DNA of 41,793 bases from a virus: positions 1 through 41,793 of the IMG/VR virus record IMGVR_UViG_3300030098_000851; one strand, 5' to 3'. Positions 4,867 to 13,455 of this stretch are shown piece after piece. The notes below the pieces were generated by a model, which worked only from the letters and a program-made list of their open reading frames with translations, did not search any database and was not told where the DNA came from. How positions within the stretch are numbered: the stretch's first letter is position 1; every line of letters begins with the position of its first letter. The translations under genes and the position numbers were made by a program.

Positions 4867-5190
4867 CTAACCGTCTACCACTGTTCTCTCCAAGATGCCC
4901 ACCAGAAGCAATACAAGCGCCACAGAGTTGATTACCAGTAAAGCCCTATCATTCCACCTATAGGCCACTAAGGCCCACCCAGCGGCCCCAGAAGCCGTCA
5001 GAATCAAATCTAAGAGGGGATACACCCCGGCAGAACGGAGTGCTATCCCGATAAGTAGTACAAACGTAGACAACCATTTGATCCCCCATAGGAACCCATA
5101 GTTGACTATGGTCTTCTTGTTACTTTTTCTTCTTCGGTTTCTTCTTAATCGCCTTAGTCGTCTTGTAGCCAGAACCTTTAGGCATCTCAT
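4867..5190 (-). CDS. Small multi-span membrane protein (DUF6552-like)
   Basis: Starting at the ATG at 5190, which overlaps the large terminase stop as TAATG, this gives 107 residues. About 30 basic residues are followed by three hydrophobic segments: WLSTFVLLIGIALRSAGVYP, LLDLILTASGAAGWALVAY and LLVINSVALVLLLVGIL. The pattern KWLSTFVLLIGIALR resembles small phage and alphaproteobacterial proteins named DUF6552; that match is from memory. The first 23 codons overlap another small gene in a different frame, so the true start is uncertain and could lie downstream at a non-ATG codon. It is the last gene before the intergenic region. Confidence 0.65.
   Translation of the reverse strand: MRCLKVLATRRLRRLRRNRRRKSNKKTIVNYGFLWGIKWLSTFVLLIGIALRSAGVYPLLDLILTASGAAGWALVAYRWNDRALLVINSVALVLLLVGILERTVVDG
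5120..5185 (-). CDS. Tiny very basic peptide overlapping the membrane gene
   Basis: The frame encodes 21 residues, MPKGSGYKTTKAIKKKPKKK and one more K. Its ATG at 5185 stands seven bases after a perfect GGAGG formed by the last codons of the large terminase gene, which is a better initiation site than that of the membrane protein. Half of the residues are lysine. Peptides of this type follow the terminase in other marine T7-like phages as far as I recall. It may bind nucleic acid. It lies in a different frame of the same DNA as the start of the membrane protein. Confidence 0.5.
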   Translation of the reverse strand: MPKGSGYKTTKAIKKKPKKKK

Positions 5191-6956
5191 TACCTCCATT
5201 GATAGATTTCTGTATCCGCTCTTCTTGATTTAAACCGCATAGAGATGCCGTTCTTAGCCGTCTCCATGAAGTCCTCTAGCATTTCCATAGTTTCCTGTTC
5301 GCTTATCTCCTTGGCAGCTTGGTTCATGTCCATCTCTAGGACTCTCTGGAAGTAACTTACCGCTCCAGCCAAGGCATCTACCCTGTCGTCATGCTTGAGA
5401 GACCCACGTTCTCTTGTGATATGTGTCATTTGGTAGATCAAAGTCTGATCACGAGCTACGGATTCATCGATAACAAGCCTGTGTGTAGCCATAACAGGCT
5501 CCAGAGTGTCGATAATACGCTCTTCCTTACGACCTTTGGCCCACTCAGCTTCCTCTACAGTGCAACCTTGGGGCCACACACGGCCTAACACAGGTTGGAA
5601 CCCACTGATCCATACACCGGGAGCGAAGTTTGGCTCTATAGAGATCAGAGATACGTCATAATGCTTCGCATCTCTGGCTATCTTCATGTACGCCTCGTTG
5701 ATATCGCCGTTATGCCCACCAACCTTGCAGACATACAGGACACCATTGAGTGTCTTTACGATAGCCCACGCTGTTTCGTCAGCACCTCTCCCTGCTGGGT
5801 CAACAAACAGTATAGATCCTGTGTAATCCCGCCATTCTCCATCCGAGAATAACGGACCAAGGAAGAAATCCCCAGTAAACCCTACGTTGGGTATATCGTT
5901 ACGTACATTCTTCTTGTCTGTGTCCTGACCCCATTGGATCGTGACGGGAGCTTTAGTAGCATTCACGCCCATCACCATGAGATCGTTCTGCTTCAAGGGA
6001 TATCTATCCGCATCACTCAGTGTGGTGTCTAACATATACTGTAGACCAAAGAATGCCTTACCCTTGGCCTCTCGATTGATCAGATCGTCCTCACCAAAAC
6101 GTGCTGGATCAACAGGTTTACCTGAGAGGGCAGGGTCTTTCTCTATGTTTGTCTTAATGAAGTCAGCAAGGATATTCACCAAGAGACCATCGTCCCTCTG
6201 GAGATCGTAGACGTTGAACTTATCAACGGAGGGATATCTAGCTGGTACACAATAAGACGTATAACTACGTTCTCTCACCAGTCTGTTGTAAATACTCTCC
6301 TCAGTTTGAGGTGTACCTAAGAACAGGACATCTGCTGCTGGTCTTACAAGCTGATCTTCTTCGTAGTGAGCGGGAACCTTAATAGCCTCGAACTCACTGA
6401 CGGCTCTCATAAGAGTTTGTCGAGCTTGTTCCGTCCTCGCGTTATTTTCAATTTCGCAGTCGTCGGCAATGATCCTCGTTGCCCTTGATCCTGTGATTTG
6501 TCCTGTGATCCCCGCCGCCTTGAGGGATGGCGATTGCGAGAGTGACGCTTGCCTAACGTCAAACCTGTCGAATGAATTTCTTTGATCATCTGTTGGCCTC
6601 AAATGTTTAAGTAAGTCACATGTCATCAAGATGCCCTTGGCCTGTGCAACGAACTCCTTTGCTTTCACAGAGCTTGCAGACACCACCAGTATCTTCTCGT
6701 TGATTGGGTCACGGTATAAACACCAGAGGCAATATGCCGCCGCTATGTATGACTTACCGATACCCCTAAAGGCTCGAACAACATCTGCCCTTCCAACCTT
6801 TGGGTCATAACAATCTGGATCACCGTGTTGCATAAACTCGGCAATCTTGTATTGAGCATTGGTAGGTTCTGGTAGATTCAGATGCTGCCAGATTAGGAAC
6901 AGGAAGTTACGAAAGTCATTCGCAACTTTATCGTTAATGAGGACTCTCCTCGTCAA
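5190..6956 (-). CDS. terL: Large terminase subunit (T7 gp19-like DNA maturase B)
   Basis: This 588-residue packaging motor matches the length of T7 gp19 (586). It has an N-terminal ATPase with Walker A at residues 63-70 (FRGIGKSY, the T7-type form) and Walker B at 162-168 (IIADDCE), then an RNase H-like nuclease domain beginning at ILFVDPAGRGADE near residue 382 with D386 as first metal ligand; a later acidic motif is HDDRVDAL near 545. It cuts concatemers and pumps DNA into the prohead through the portal. The start overlaps the small subunit gene by 23 bases. Confidence 0.95.
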   Translation of the reverse strand: MTRRVLINDKVANDFRNFLFLIWQHLNLPEPTNAQYKIAEFMQHGDPDCYDPKVGRADVVRAFRGIGKSYIAAAYCLWCLYRDPINEKILVVSASSVKAKEFVAQAKGILMTCDLLKHLRPTDDQRNSFDRFDVRQASLSQSPSLKAAGITGQITGSRATRIIADDCEIENNARTEQARQTLMRAVSEFEAIKVPAHYEEDQLVRPAADVLFLGTPQTEESIYNRLVRERSYTSYCVPARYPSVDKFNVYDLQRDDGLLVNILADFIKTNIEKDPALSGKPVDPARFGEDDLINREAKGKAFFGLQYMLDTTLSDADRYPLKQNDLMVMGVNATKAPVTIQWGQDTDKKNVRNDIPNVGFTGDFFLGPLFSDGEWRDYTGSILFVDPAGRGADETAWAIVKTLNGVLYVCKVGGHNGDINEAYMKIARDAKHYDVSLISIEPNFAPGVWISGFQPVLGRVWPQGCTVEEAEWAKGRKEERIIDTLEPVMATHRLVIDESVARDQTLIYQMTHITRERGSLKHDDRVDALAGAVSYFQRVLEMDMNQAAKEISEQETMEMLEDFMETAKNGISMRFKSRRADTEIYQWR

Positions 6957-7155
6957 ACGGAAGTTGATCTAAAAACTCAGCAAGGACACCACTTCCGCTT
7001 CCTGACAAAGGAATGTCTTCCTCTGGTGGGAAATCTTTAAGATAACCCTTTGCCACATTAAGCACAGCAGCAGGGGTCTCAGTGCCTTGTTCTTTTATAA
7101 TACTAAGAAGAGTATCAACGAGAGCGTCTCTGAGGGTATCGGATTTATCACTCAT
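6934..7155 (-). CDS. terS: Small terminase subunit (T7 gp18-like)
   Basis: I choose the ATG at 7155, inside the end of the preceding cysteine-rich gene, giving 73 residues (MSDKSDTLRDALVDTLLSII); an ATG at 7164 is also in frame. It is short compared with T7 gp18 (89). The first 45 residues are helical, followed by an acidic, Gly/Ser-rich linker (EEDIPLSGSGSG) and LAEFLDQLPFDEE. Identification rests on position directly before the large terminase and on size; sequence similarity to gp18 is weak by eye. It would recognise concatemer DNA and load the large subunit. Confidence 0.75.
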   Translation of the reverse strand: MSDKSDTLRDALVDTLLSIIKEQGTETPAAVLNVAKGYLKDFPPEEDIPLSGSGSGVLAEFLDQLPFDEESPH

Positions 7156-7255
7156 CAGGATCACCTACAGGTGCTGTTTTACCGCAATCACAAGTCTCAG
7201 GATCACAGGGGCAATCTACCTTGCCGCACTTAGGGCATACTTGTTTATCGCTCAT
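7148..7255 (-). CDS. Tiny cysteine-rich protein
   Basis: This frame of 35 residues has six cysteines: CPKCGK at 7-12, CPCD at 15-18 and CDCGK at 22-26, followed by an acidic end. Its ATG overlaps the endolysin stop (ATGA at 7252-7255), and its own stop lies inside the start of the small terminase gene, so it is fully coupled with both. A small zinc knuckle is the likely fold. Its function is unknown. Confidence 0.6.
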   Translation of the reverse strand: MSDKQVCPKCGKVDCPCDPETCDCGKTAPVGDPDE

Positions 7256-7746
7256 GTTAGAAATAGCTCCTTCTCTTTCTTACGTCTTCTGACTAAACCT
7301 CGTAATGTTCGTCCCCCCGCTTTTTTCCATTTATCAAACTCATCCGCTGCATCTTCATATTGTCCACGGTTCAGCTTCATTCTTAGAGTAGATCTCTGAA
7401 GGTTTCCTGTGCCTACGTTGTACGCAAAGCTACCAAGCGCAGAGAACATATTCTCTGTTAACTCCGCTGTGATAAGTCGTCTAATTGCTTTCTCAACGTG
7501 CGACACTTCTCGTCGGAGTAATACTGTGCCGTACTCCTTATCAATATCACTTTGTTTAGAGGTGATAGGATTGCCTTTATGATCCCAAGTAGAACCCCAT
7601 CCGATTGTCCAGCGTCCAGCACTGCACTGGTATACGGAGGATGACCACCCCTCGAATGTTTTAATGATATCCATACCAGCTTCATTCATAGTGCCATCCC
7701 ACTCAGGCTTCTTGTGGGTGGCTAAAAGAACGTCGTGAATACTCAT
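7252..7746 (-). CDS. Endolysin, GH24 lysozyme (muramidase)
   Basis: This 164-residue T4/P22-type lysozyme would hydrolyse the glycan strands of peptidoglycan at lysis. The catalytic pattern of the family, Glu, eight residues, Asp or Cys, five residues, Thr, is seen as E32, C41 and T47 in FEGWSSSVYQ through CSAGRWTIGWG. Thus the middle residue is Cys, as in some phage lysozymes, rather than Asp. A later NVGTGNLQRSTL helix region and a basic C-terminus (RRRKKEKELFL) are present. There is no signal peptide or anchor, so release should need the holin next door. The start overlaps the holin stop as ATGA. Confidence 0.92.
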   Translation of the reverse strand: MSIHDVLLATHKKPEWDGTMNEAGMDIIKTFEGWSSSVYQCSAGRWTIGWGSTWDHKGNPITSKQSDIDKEYGTVLLRREVSHVEKAIRRLITAELTENMFSALGSFAYNVGTGNLQRSTLRMKLNRGQYEDAADEFDKWKKAGGRTLRGLVRRRKKEKELFLT

Positions 7747-8183
7747 TTTCTATTGAAGGTTCTTTGCCCGTACCAGAAACAAACCACGGCGCTCCAGACA
7801 CCTTGTGTCGGTTCATTCCAGACCATTGCGTACATATCGTTGTCGATATATCCAAAGGCTAGTAAAAGAGATAGGAGAACAAACTCAAAGAACAACAGGT
7901 ATGTCATTATCGGTCTAACTGACGACGATAAGTTAATTACCCACTGACTACCTTTCTTAGTAATCTGTGCGTGTTCTTTATGTAGTGCTTTAGTTTCCTC
8001 AATGTCAGCAGTGATGTTCATCATCTGCATCTTTTGATTTCCCAGTTGAAGTTGCATCTCCAACTGTTTGTCCATCATTTGAAGTTCGTGTGCTTGGTCT
8101 CTTTTCTCCTCGAAATACCCAAGTATCTTAGGGAGAAACGAACTACCAAAACCAAGTATGGATGAGAATAATGTTAACATCAC
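7743..8183 (-). CDS. Holin of the GTA three-TM type
   Basis: This 146-residue membrane protein would permeabilize the inner membrane to free the endolysin. An N-terminal hydrophobic segment (LTLFSSILGFGSSFLPKILGYF) is followed by a Gln/Met-rich coiled-coil (residues about 25-70), then the signature WVINLSSSVRPIMTYLLF, a strongly hydrophobic span, and a last span ending WSAVVCFWYGQRTF. The SSSVRPxMTY and FWxGxRTF motifs are what I associate with the GTA_holin_3TM family. It is next to the endolysin with an ATGA overlap. Confidence 0.8.
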   Translation of the reverse strand: MMLTLFSSILGFGSSFLPKILGYFEEKRDQAHELQMMDKQLEMQLQLGNQKMQMMNITADIEETKALHKEHAQITKKGSQWVINLSSSVRPIMTYLLFFEFVLLSLLLAFGYIDNDMYAMVWNEPTQGVWSAVVCFWYGQRTFNRK

Positions 8184-8386
8184 ACACCTACCTTGCGCGG
8201 CGGTTCATCAAATTTAATACCCATACAAGTTGCTGCCCAATCGACAAATTCTTTTTCTTTTTTTCTTGCTTCGTATTTTTCAAAGACTACGGGTTGGGGT
8301 GGGCAAACAAGGGGGTGTTGGCTGACTTCAGTTTTAATAGATCCGTCGTTCATCAATAAAAATACGACTAACATAGTTTTAACCAT
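8180..8386 (-). CDS. Small protein of the lysis block, possibly exported
   Basis: This 68-residue protein has a short hydrophobic N-terminus (MVKTMLVVFLLM) that could be a membrane anchor or signal, then a polar part with LVCPPQPVVFEKYEARKK and a single later cysteine (WAATCMGIKF). The start at 8386 follows AAGGAAATACA. The two cysteines and proline-rich turn resemble small periplasmic phage proteins, and a spanin-like role is possible from position, but I cannot assign it. Its stop overlaps the holin start. Confidence 0.6.
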   Translation of the reverse strand: MVKTMLVVFLLMNDGSIKTEVSQHPLVCPPQPVVFEKYEARKKEKEFVDWAATCMGIKFDEPPRKVGV

Positions 8387-8395
8387 TGTATTTCC

Positions 8396-8725
8396 TTATG
8401 GGTGTTTCCCGTTGTGCATATGTCGGAGTGTCGATACTTCGGAAGTAATCGAGTCCAAGGATGCTCTTATTGAAGCGAGTTCTCTATGTTGTGCCGCTAG
8501 TTTTTCTGGAGATAAGATGTTTCCCAAAACAGATATTTGATGGGTAAACACAGCAGTTGACGATTCTGCCTGATCTAATCGTGAATTAAGACCATCCAGT
8601 TCTTTTCGTATATTTAAGAGGTCTTCTAGTACTCGTTGCATTTGCTGCCTCACCATGCCCCATGTGGTAGCAAGACCAGCAAGGACAACTCCTACTGTCA
8701 TTAATTCCTTTGGGCCAAGCTCCAT
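8396..8725 (-). CDS. Membrane-anchored coiled-coil protein of the lysis block
   Basis: This 109-residue protein has an N-terminal span (LMTVGVVLAGLATTWGMV, residues about 8-25), then heptad-like helices (VLEDLLNIRKELDGLNSRLDQ and LAAQHRELASIRASLDSI). This topology fits an inner-membrane spanin subunit or a structural anchor. No family name is certain. Its ATG lies at the stop of the upstream gene, so it is translated with it. Confidence 0.6.
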   Translation of the reverse strand: MELGPKELMTVGVVLAGLATTWGMVRQQMQRVLEDLLNIRKELDGLNSRLDQAESSTAVFTHQISVLGNILSPEKLAAQHRELASIRASLDSITSEVSTLRHMHNGKHP

Positions 8726-9267
8726 TATGCGCTCCCACCTCTTTCAGCAGCCCATATAAGGAAGTATATCATACCGAGAAGAGCGGAAATGATGACCAAG
8801 GCTTTCCCCCCTTCTATAAGAATTTTATGAATTAGTTTATCAAGTTGGTCTTTCTTTTCTTTTCTTTGTTTCTTTTGAATTTCTTCTCGTTCAGCCTTGG
8901 CTTTTAATCTTTTAGTCCGTTCATTTTGGATAGCATCCCAAGTGCCTTGCCCCCATTTACGATCTATCTCTCTTGCTAACCCTTGACGATTTAATTCATT
9001 TTGTTTCTCCGCAAGCACGTCTGCTGCGACAGAGGAAATAGATGTTTCATCAGCATAGGCATCAACATCTTCACCAGTTCTTCTTCGGACAATCTGTTGA
9101 TTTCTACTTTTAGGTTTTTGTTGAGAAGGGTTCTTTTTGTTTTTCTCATGTTCGTCTTCATCTGCCCACAGTTTTTGTAAGGCTCCCCCAATTTCTTTTA
9201 CATCTGAAGCAGCACCTACGGCTGCTTTCACAGCGGCAATCGAAGCACCAATTGTAATGGGGTCCAT
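8725..9267 (-). CDS. Charged protein with a C-terminal membrane anchor
   Basis: This is a 180-residue protein. The first 25 residues are Ala/Val-rich (GASIAAVKAAVGAASDVKEI), followed by a long, highly charged helical region (residues about 30-150, rich in Lys, Glu, Gln) and a single C-terminal span (ALVIISALLGMIYFLIWAA, about 156-174). Similar proteins sit between fibre and lysis genes in marine podoviruses as I recall, with unknown role. It could be a minor virion protein or a lysis regulator. Its ATG overlaps the upstream stop as TAATG. Confidence 0.6.
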   Translation of the reverse strand: MDPITIGASIAAVKAAVGAASDVKEIGGALQKLWADEDEHEKNKKNPSQQKPKSRNQQIVRRRTGEDVDAYADETSISSVAADVLAEKQNELNRQGLAREIDRKWGQGTWDAIQNERTKRLKAKAEREEIQKKQRKEKKDQLDKLIHKILIEGGKALVIISALLGMIYFLIWAAERGGSA

Positions 9268-9389
9268 TAGAATTTACTCCAACTACGATGCCATAGCCAT
9301 ACATGGAGTCTTCCAATCTGTTTTGAAAAGTAGAGAACAGGACGTGACCTCCAAAAGTCAGAGTGACGACGAGTGTCTCCGAATTTCAT
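9267..9389 (-). CDS. Tiny basic aromatic protein
   Basis: This frame of 40 residues begins MKFGDTRRHSDFWRSRPV, followed by LYFSKQIGRLHVWLWHRSW. It is rich in Arg, Trp and His. Its ATG overlaps the stop of the adhesin gene (ATGA at 9386-9389), and its TAA overlaps the ATG of the next gene, so it fills the gap exactly, which is the main argument that it is real. Its function is unknown. Confidence 0.6.
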   Translation of the reverse strand: MKFGDTRRHSDFWRSRPVLYFSKQIGRLHVWLWHRSWSKF

Positions 9390-11665
9390 TTTGCTCTGTT
9401 GTTTAATGGAAATGGCGTCCCAATGCTAATTCCGCAAGTGGTTTGCCCGTCTGTCTGATGCCATGCTCCCAAATTAAGACTGCCTCTAACTTTAAATCCA
9501 GTGCCTAACGTATCTGCGCCATCTTCTGTAATTTCATTTGTGCTAATGTTGTGAATTCTTGTAGATTTAGTCCAAGGGTTGTATGGGTTGTGTGTGCCAA
9601 ACCATGCCATGTACTGACCATACCCACCTGACATATCCCCCCACAACATCCACTCTGGCTTGTTATTGGTATGAACATATGCGCTATCTGTACCGCTAAC
9701 ATTTTTATAACTGTAAAGTGCAACAAGATCGTTTTCTGCGAATACAATGTATCGGTACGTCCCAGTAGGAGCCGCGCTTTTAACGATGGCGTTTGAGCTA
9801 GTTACGTCTGCATAAAATTTAGAGCTTTGCTGGCCTTCAGAACCACCTTGTGCAAGCCGCATATTATTGCTTGCTGTCATTGCTGGATGAAACCAGAACC
9901 ATCCATCATGGCTCGATGTAGCCTCAGAACTTATAAGAATAGAAAAACGACTTGTTGGACTGGTTAAACCATGTGCGCCAGTGCTGTCACCACCGCCGTT
10001 AGTATGTGAAATTGTTCCAGTAGCAATTCCTGTCGATGCACCAGTTGCTATTGCACAGCCTGTCCAATTGTTTGATCCAGATAAAGTTGGAAATGAATTT
10101 TTTCCAAGAACGCCATCATCACAAAAAGGAATATAATTTGATGAATCATCGCTGGCGTAAAAAATTCGTTGCTCACTCGCATCACGATTATAAAGGATAC
10201 TAATCCAGTTGCTAAAACTGTGCGCTGACTCAGTCGTAGATTTAATATTTGCTTCCGTTGCATTTGTCGTAACGATTGCGTCAGCCAAAGCGCCAGTGTA
10301 GCCAGATGTTAAGTTAGCAGTATGAAGTGTCTTATAACTTGTGTCAGTCGGCGTATATCCATTTTGACCAAAGTCGAGAGTGACGTTCGACCACTCCAGA
10401 AATATCACAAAGACCGGATTGTCTGCACTGATGTTCGTAATGGTTGAACCAATCTGCGAACCGTTGGTGTAAACTTTGATTGTGTTGGCATCCACATCAA
10501 CCAAGATCTCTGCGTAGCCGCCCGCACTTAATTTGGTATGTCCTGATGAAACTGACGAACCGCTATCATAAATTTCAATGTCAGAAGCATCTTGGTATAG
10601 ACCATCAAATGTAGAATCTTGAAATGGTCCACTTGGAGTTCCCGGGTATGTCCCGTGCTGTCCAACTCCAAATGCTAACCACGTTCCATAATTATAGGTC
10701 ATTTTTGCAGCCCATTTACCGCTGCTTGGGATAGGAATCGTTGCTACTGCATGTCGCGCATTTCCGCTGCCTGTGTTTGTGCTGTTAGCAGTTAAATTTC
10801 CATTAGATAGATCGGCTGAAACAAAACCTGAGACATTATAAATAGGATTAAGTGTGGAGTAGTTTCCAATATTATTATCAGCATCATCAGTGCAGGTGTC
10901 GGTGACTTGCTGCGCTGCCGTCATGCTGTTGTCGGTGAAGTGATTTCCGTTGCCAGATACGTCAGTTCCAGCGCCGTTTCCTGTGCCGGGGGCTACTTTA
11001 AAATCGAGGTAAAATCCGTTAGTTCCAAAGGTTAATCCAGATGGATCAACTGGAACCCACACTTGGTTTGAATCAAACTCACCTACATCAGTTGGACTAA
11101 GTGCTACCTCTGCCAAAATTACTTCAGCCAAATACCCAGCAAATGGGTGATTTGCCGAATATGACAGTCTGCCAATTCGGTGCGCTACGTTATTATTAAC
11201 GCTGCCATCGACGCCTGATCCTTGATAGGAGGGGCTTCCACTGTAAGACTGTTGCACACCATTGACGTATAATTTTGCTCGATTTGCAGCAGTGCCTTGC
11301 GTTGAGTCGCGAACAAAAAGTACGTGCATCCATGCAGTCGGATCACGATATGATCCGGCGCTTTTAACGTCCAAACTTGTGCTACTGCTGATATCATCAA
11401 AGATGCTTAGTGTGCTATCATTGTCCGACGATGCAAACCCAATACCAAATCGATTTGCAGATGAAGCTCCTGCCGTGAATATCTGTTGTTGCGTAAATGT
11501 CGACCGTTTTACCCAACAACTAAATGACCAAGTATCTCGATTTGACGCACTGCTTGGAGTTCGTTCAAGGTAGTCAGAAGAGCCATCAAACCAGACAGCG
11601 TTTTCGATGGTGTACCCACTGACCCCCGTCGGGATCAACGCTGGAAAGATGATGGACGCGACCAT
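9386..11665 (-). CDS. Tail adhesin with LamG/concanavalin-like jelly-roll and SPRY-like regions
   Basis: This 759-residue protein lies directly after the T7-type fibre gene, with a TAATG overlap. Residues about 25-210 form a LamG-like jelly-roll: TWSFSCWVKRSTFTQQQIFT, later WMHVLFVRDS and KLYVNGVQQSYSG, a pattern of carbohydrate-binding domains. A middle part (about 310-440), with KWAAKMTYNYGTWLAFGVGQ and VDVDANTIKVYTNG, looks SPRY/concanavalin-like. The C-terminal part is rich in Ser, Thr and Gly. It most likely forms the distal receptor-binding part of the tail fibre. No trypsin-like or chaperone cleavage domain is apparent. Confidence 0.75.
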   Translation of the reverse strand: MVASIIFPALIPTGVSGYTIENAVWFDGSSDYLERTPSSASNRDTWSFSCWVKRSTFTQQQIFTAGASSANRFGIGFASSDNDSTLSIFDDISSSTSLDVKSAGSYRDPTAWMHVLFVRDSTQGTAANRAKLYVNGVQQSYSGSPSYQGSGVDGSVNNNVAHRIGRLSYSANHPFAGYLAEVILAEVALSPTDVGEFDSNQVWVPVDPSGLTFGTNGFYLDFKVAPGTGNGAGTDVSGNGNHFTDNSMTAAQQVTDTCTDDADNNIGNYSTLNPIYNVSGFVSADLSNGNLTANSTNTGSGNARHAVATIPIPSSGKWAAKMTYNYGTWLAFGVGQHGTYPGTPSGPFQDSTFDGLYQDASDIEIYDSGSSVSSGHTKLSAGGYAEILVDVDANTIKVYTNGSQIGSTITNISADNPVFVIFLEWSNVTLDFGQNGYTPTDTSYKTLHTANLTSGYTGALADAIVTTNATEANIKSTTESAHSFSNWISILYNRDASEQRIFYASDDSSNYIPFCDDGVLGKNSFPTLSGSNNWTGCAIATGASTGIATGTISHTNGGGDSTGAHGLTSPTSRFSILISSEATSSHDGWFWFHPAMTASNNMRLAQGGSEGQQSSKFYADVTSSNAIVKSAAPTGTYRYIVFAENDLVALYSYKNVSGTDSAYVHTNNKPEWMLWGDMSGGYGQYMAWFGTHNPYNPWTKSTRIHNISTNEITEDGADTLGTGFKVRGSLNLGAWHQTDGQTTCGISIGTPFPLNNRAK

Positions 11666-13455
11666 TAACTGACCGCCAAGCTATTCGTCACCACCACGCT
11701 TGTTCCGTCAAAGGAATAATAACTTATTAAATAGTTCCCTGCTGCTGATACAGTAGCCAAAAAGTTTTCATCGCATTTAACTTCGGAACCTTTTGTAATG
11801 GCGTGGCCGCTTCCATTTACCAAATAAATCAAACCGCCCTGACCCGCTGTCTCATTTGTAAACTCAATTACGTCAGCGCCAGATGGCGTCCAGTTAAAGT
11901 TGTTACCGGCGTTCATATCGAAGCTGCCATCGCTGTCTGTCACTGGCGTTGAGCGTTGTGATCCTGTCCATGATTGATCGTTAGTAAGGTCAATCGTAAT
12001 TACTGACCCTGTCTTAGTAATACCACTACCTGCCGTAATCTGACTTAACAGAGTGCCAACCCAGTTATCAGGTGAGTTATCGTCAGCAACAAAAATGATG
12101 TTTGAATCAACGTCAGTTAGAGTGATGTTACTTGCAGAACCATTTAATGTATCCGAGCCAGTTCTTTGGAAGATCAAACTGTTTGATGCACTCGTTTTCT
12201 GAAACGCAAACTTTGTACCTTCACTAGTGCCAATTGCTGGCAGCGTCACAGTGATATTGTTAGATGACGTATCACAAAGATAATATGTGCCATCTGCACT
12301 TAATGCTGGTGATAGAGTAGCAGCCGACTGGTTTACAATTGTAGAATATATCTGTCCACTAGCGGCAGCAGTTGCGCTACTGGCGGCAGCGGTGGCAGAT
12401 GCAGCGGCTTTCGCCGCATGGTGTAATGCCGAATAGCTGGACCCTGTGACCGCACTGTCTTCAGCAAGAACAGCCCAATCTTTAGCAGAGCCATCAGCTA
12501 CTGTTGTTCCTAAAGCCCATTCCTTTGCTGAATAGTTTGTCCCATCAACAGTACCCCCAGTGGTCTGCGCCCAATCTTTAGCAGAACCACCAAGTGTAGA
12601 ACCTGTCATCGAAGCCCCTTGCGCCCAGTTCTTGGCGCTTCGATCATTGGTGCTTGCACCGTTAACTTGATCTGTATCTTGCGCCCAACTCTTCGCGGAT
12701 CCCCCAGTGGAACTCTGAGTACCTTGAGCATATTCTTTAGCAGAATACGACGTGCCATCAACCGTACCGCTAGTTTCGGTTGCCCACTCCTTCGCTGCGC
12801 CGGCACTAGAAGTATCCGTTACTCCAGTTCCACCTATTGCCCAAGCCTTGGAGCTATAGTCACTCCCAGTTACTACACCGTCTACCTTATTAGCGTAGTT
12901 ACCAGATAACGTAGCAGAAGTAGCTGCACTCGTTGCAGAAGTAGACGCACCTGATGCTGACGTTGCTGCTGCCGAAGCTGAAGATGCAGCGGCTGTAGCA
13001 TTGGTAGCAACTGTTGCTACTTGTGCATCTGTGTATGCTTTAGTGCTGGCATCTTGAGCGCCAGTAGGGTCAGTGACATTCGTGATGCGTTTACTGCTTG
13101 CATCCCATTGCAGGGTAGATGAACTTTTCCCGATAGTATCTCCAGCCGTATCTACAGCTTCTTGAGCAATGTAAAAGGCTTGGAGAGAATCTGTATCTAG
13201 GTCTTCCTCGGTTAACGTAGAGGGTTGAGTGTAGTCTACCAAACGAGAGGTCTGTGAGGAGTTACGAGATATTCTTATAACGGCAGCAGAAGCGGGAGCG
13301 GATGAGAACGTAGCCGTAGATCCAGCCACTGTGATCGTAGTTGATGAACCATTTACGGTAGCTGTAACATGAGAGGCATCTATGTAGGAAAATGGTATTG
13401 AGTAGGCTGTGGTACTTCCGTTACCTGTGTATTCAACGTAACTATTCGCCATCAA
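11665..13455 (-). CDS. Tail fibre with T7 gp17-type N-terminal domain
   Basis: This 596-residue protein starts with ANSYVEYTGNGSTTAYSIPF and continues through RLVDYTQPSTLTEEDLD, the hallmark of the T7 fibre N-terminal domain (about residues 1-130) that joins the fibre to the tail. Then follow an Ala/Ser/Thr-rich coil (about 140-190) and six to eight imperfect repeats of a SAKEWAxGT type (about 190-345). The C-terminal region (about 370-596) has beta-rich sequences ending YYSFDGTSVVVTNSLAVS. T7 gp17 is 553 residues. The receptor-binding role may be shared with the adhesin encoded next. Confidence 0.88.
   Translation of the reverse strand: MMANSYVEYTGNGSTTAYSIPFSYIDASHVTATVNGSSTTITVAGSTATFSSAPASAAVIRISRNSSQTSRLVDYTQPSTLTEEDLDTDSLQAFYIAQEAVDTAGDTIGKSSSTLQWDASSKRITNVTDPTGAQDASTKAYTDAQVATVATNATAAASSASAAATSASGASTSATSAATSATLSGNYANKVDGVVTGSDYSSKAWAIGGTGVTDTSSAGAAKEWATETSGTVDGTSYSAKEYAQGTQSSTGGSAKSWAQDTDQVNGASTNDRSAKNWAQGASMTGSTLGGSAKDWAQTTGGTVDGTNYSAKEWALGTTVADGSAKDWAVLAEDSAVTGSSYSALHHAAKAAASATAAASSATAAASGQIYSTIVNQSAATLSPALSADGTYYLCDTSSNNITVTLPAIGTSEGTKFAFQKTSASNSLIFQRTGSDTLNGSASNITLTDVDSNIIFVADDNSPDNWVGTLLSQITAGSGITKTGSVITIDLTNDQSWTGSQRSTPVTDSDGSFDMNAGNNFNWTPSGADVIEFTNETAGQGGLIYLVNGSGHAITKGSEVKCDENFLATVSAAGNYLISYYSFDGTSVVVTNSLAVS

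Noticed and set aside
4729-4941. 70-codon plus-strand frame
   Set aside because: It would be the only plus-strand gene, runs into the end of the membrane protein gene on the other strand and has Arg/Ser/Ala-rich sequence typical of a chance frame in GC-rich DNA.
5120-5135. Programmed -1 frameshift at the A-rich end of the basic peptide
   Set aside because: A -1 slip would not enter the frame of the membrane protein, which is in the +1 frame relative to the peptide.
12390-12910. Repeats in this stretch as a CRISPR-like or DNA-level array
   Set aside because: They are protein-coding repeats (SAKEWA type) in the tail fibre, with variable spacing and synonymous differences; no CRISPR array is present in the window.
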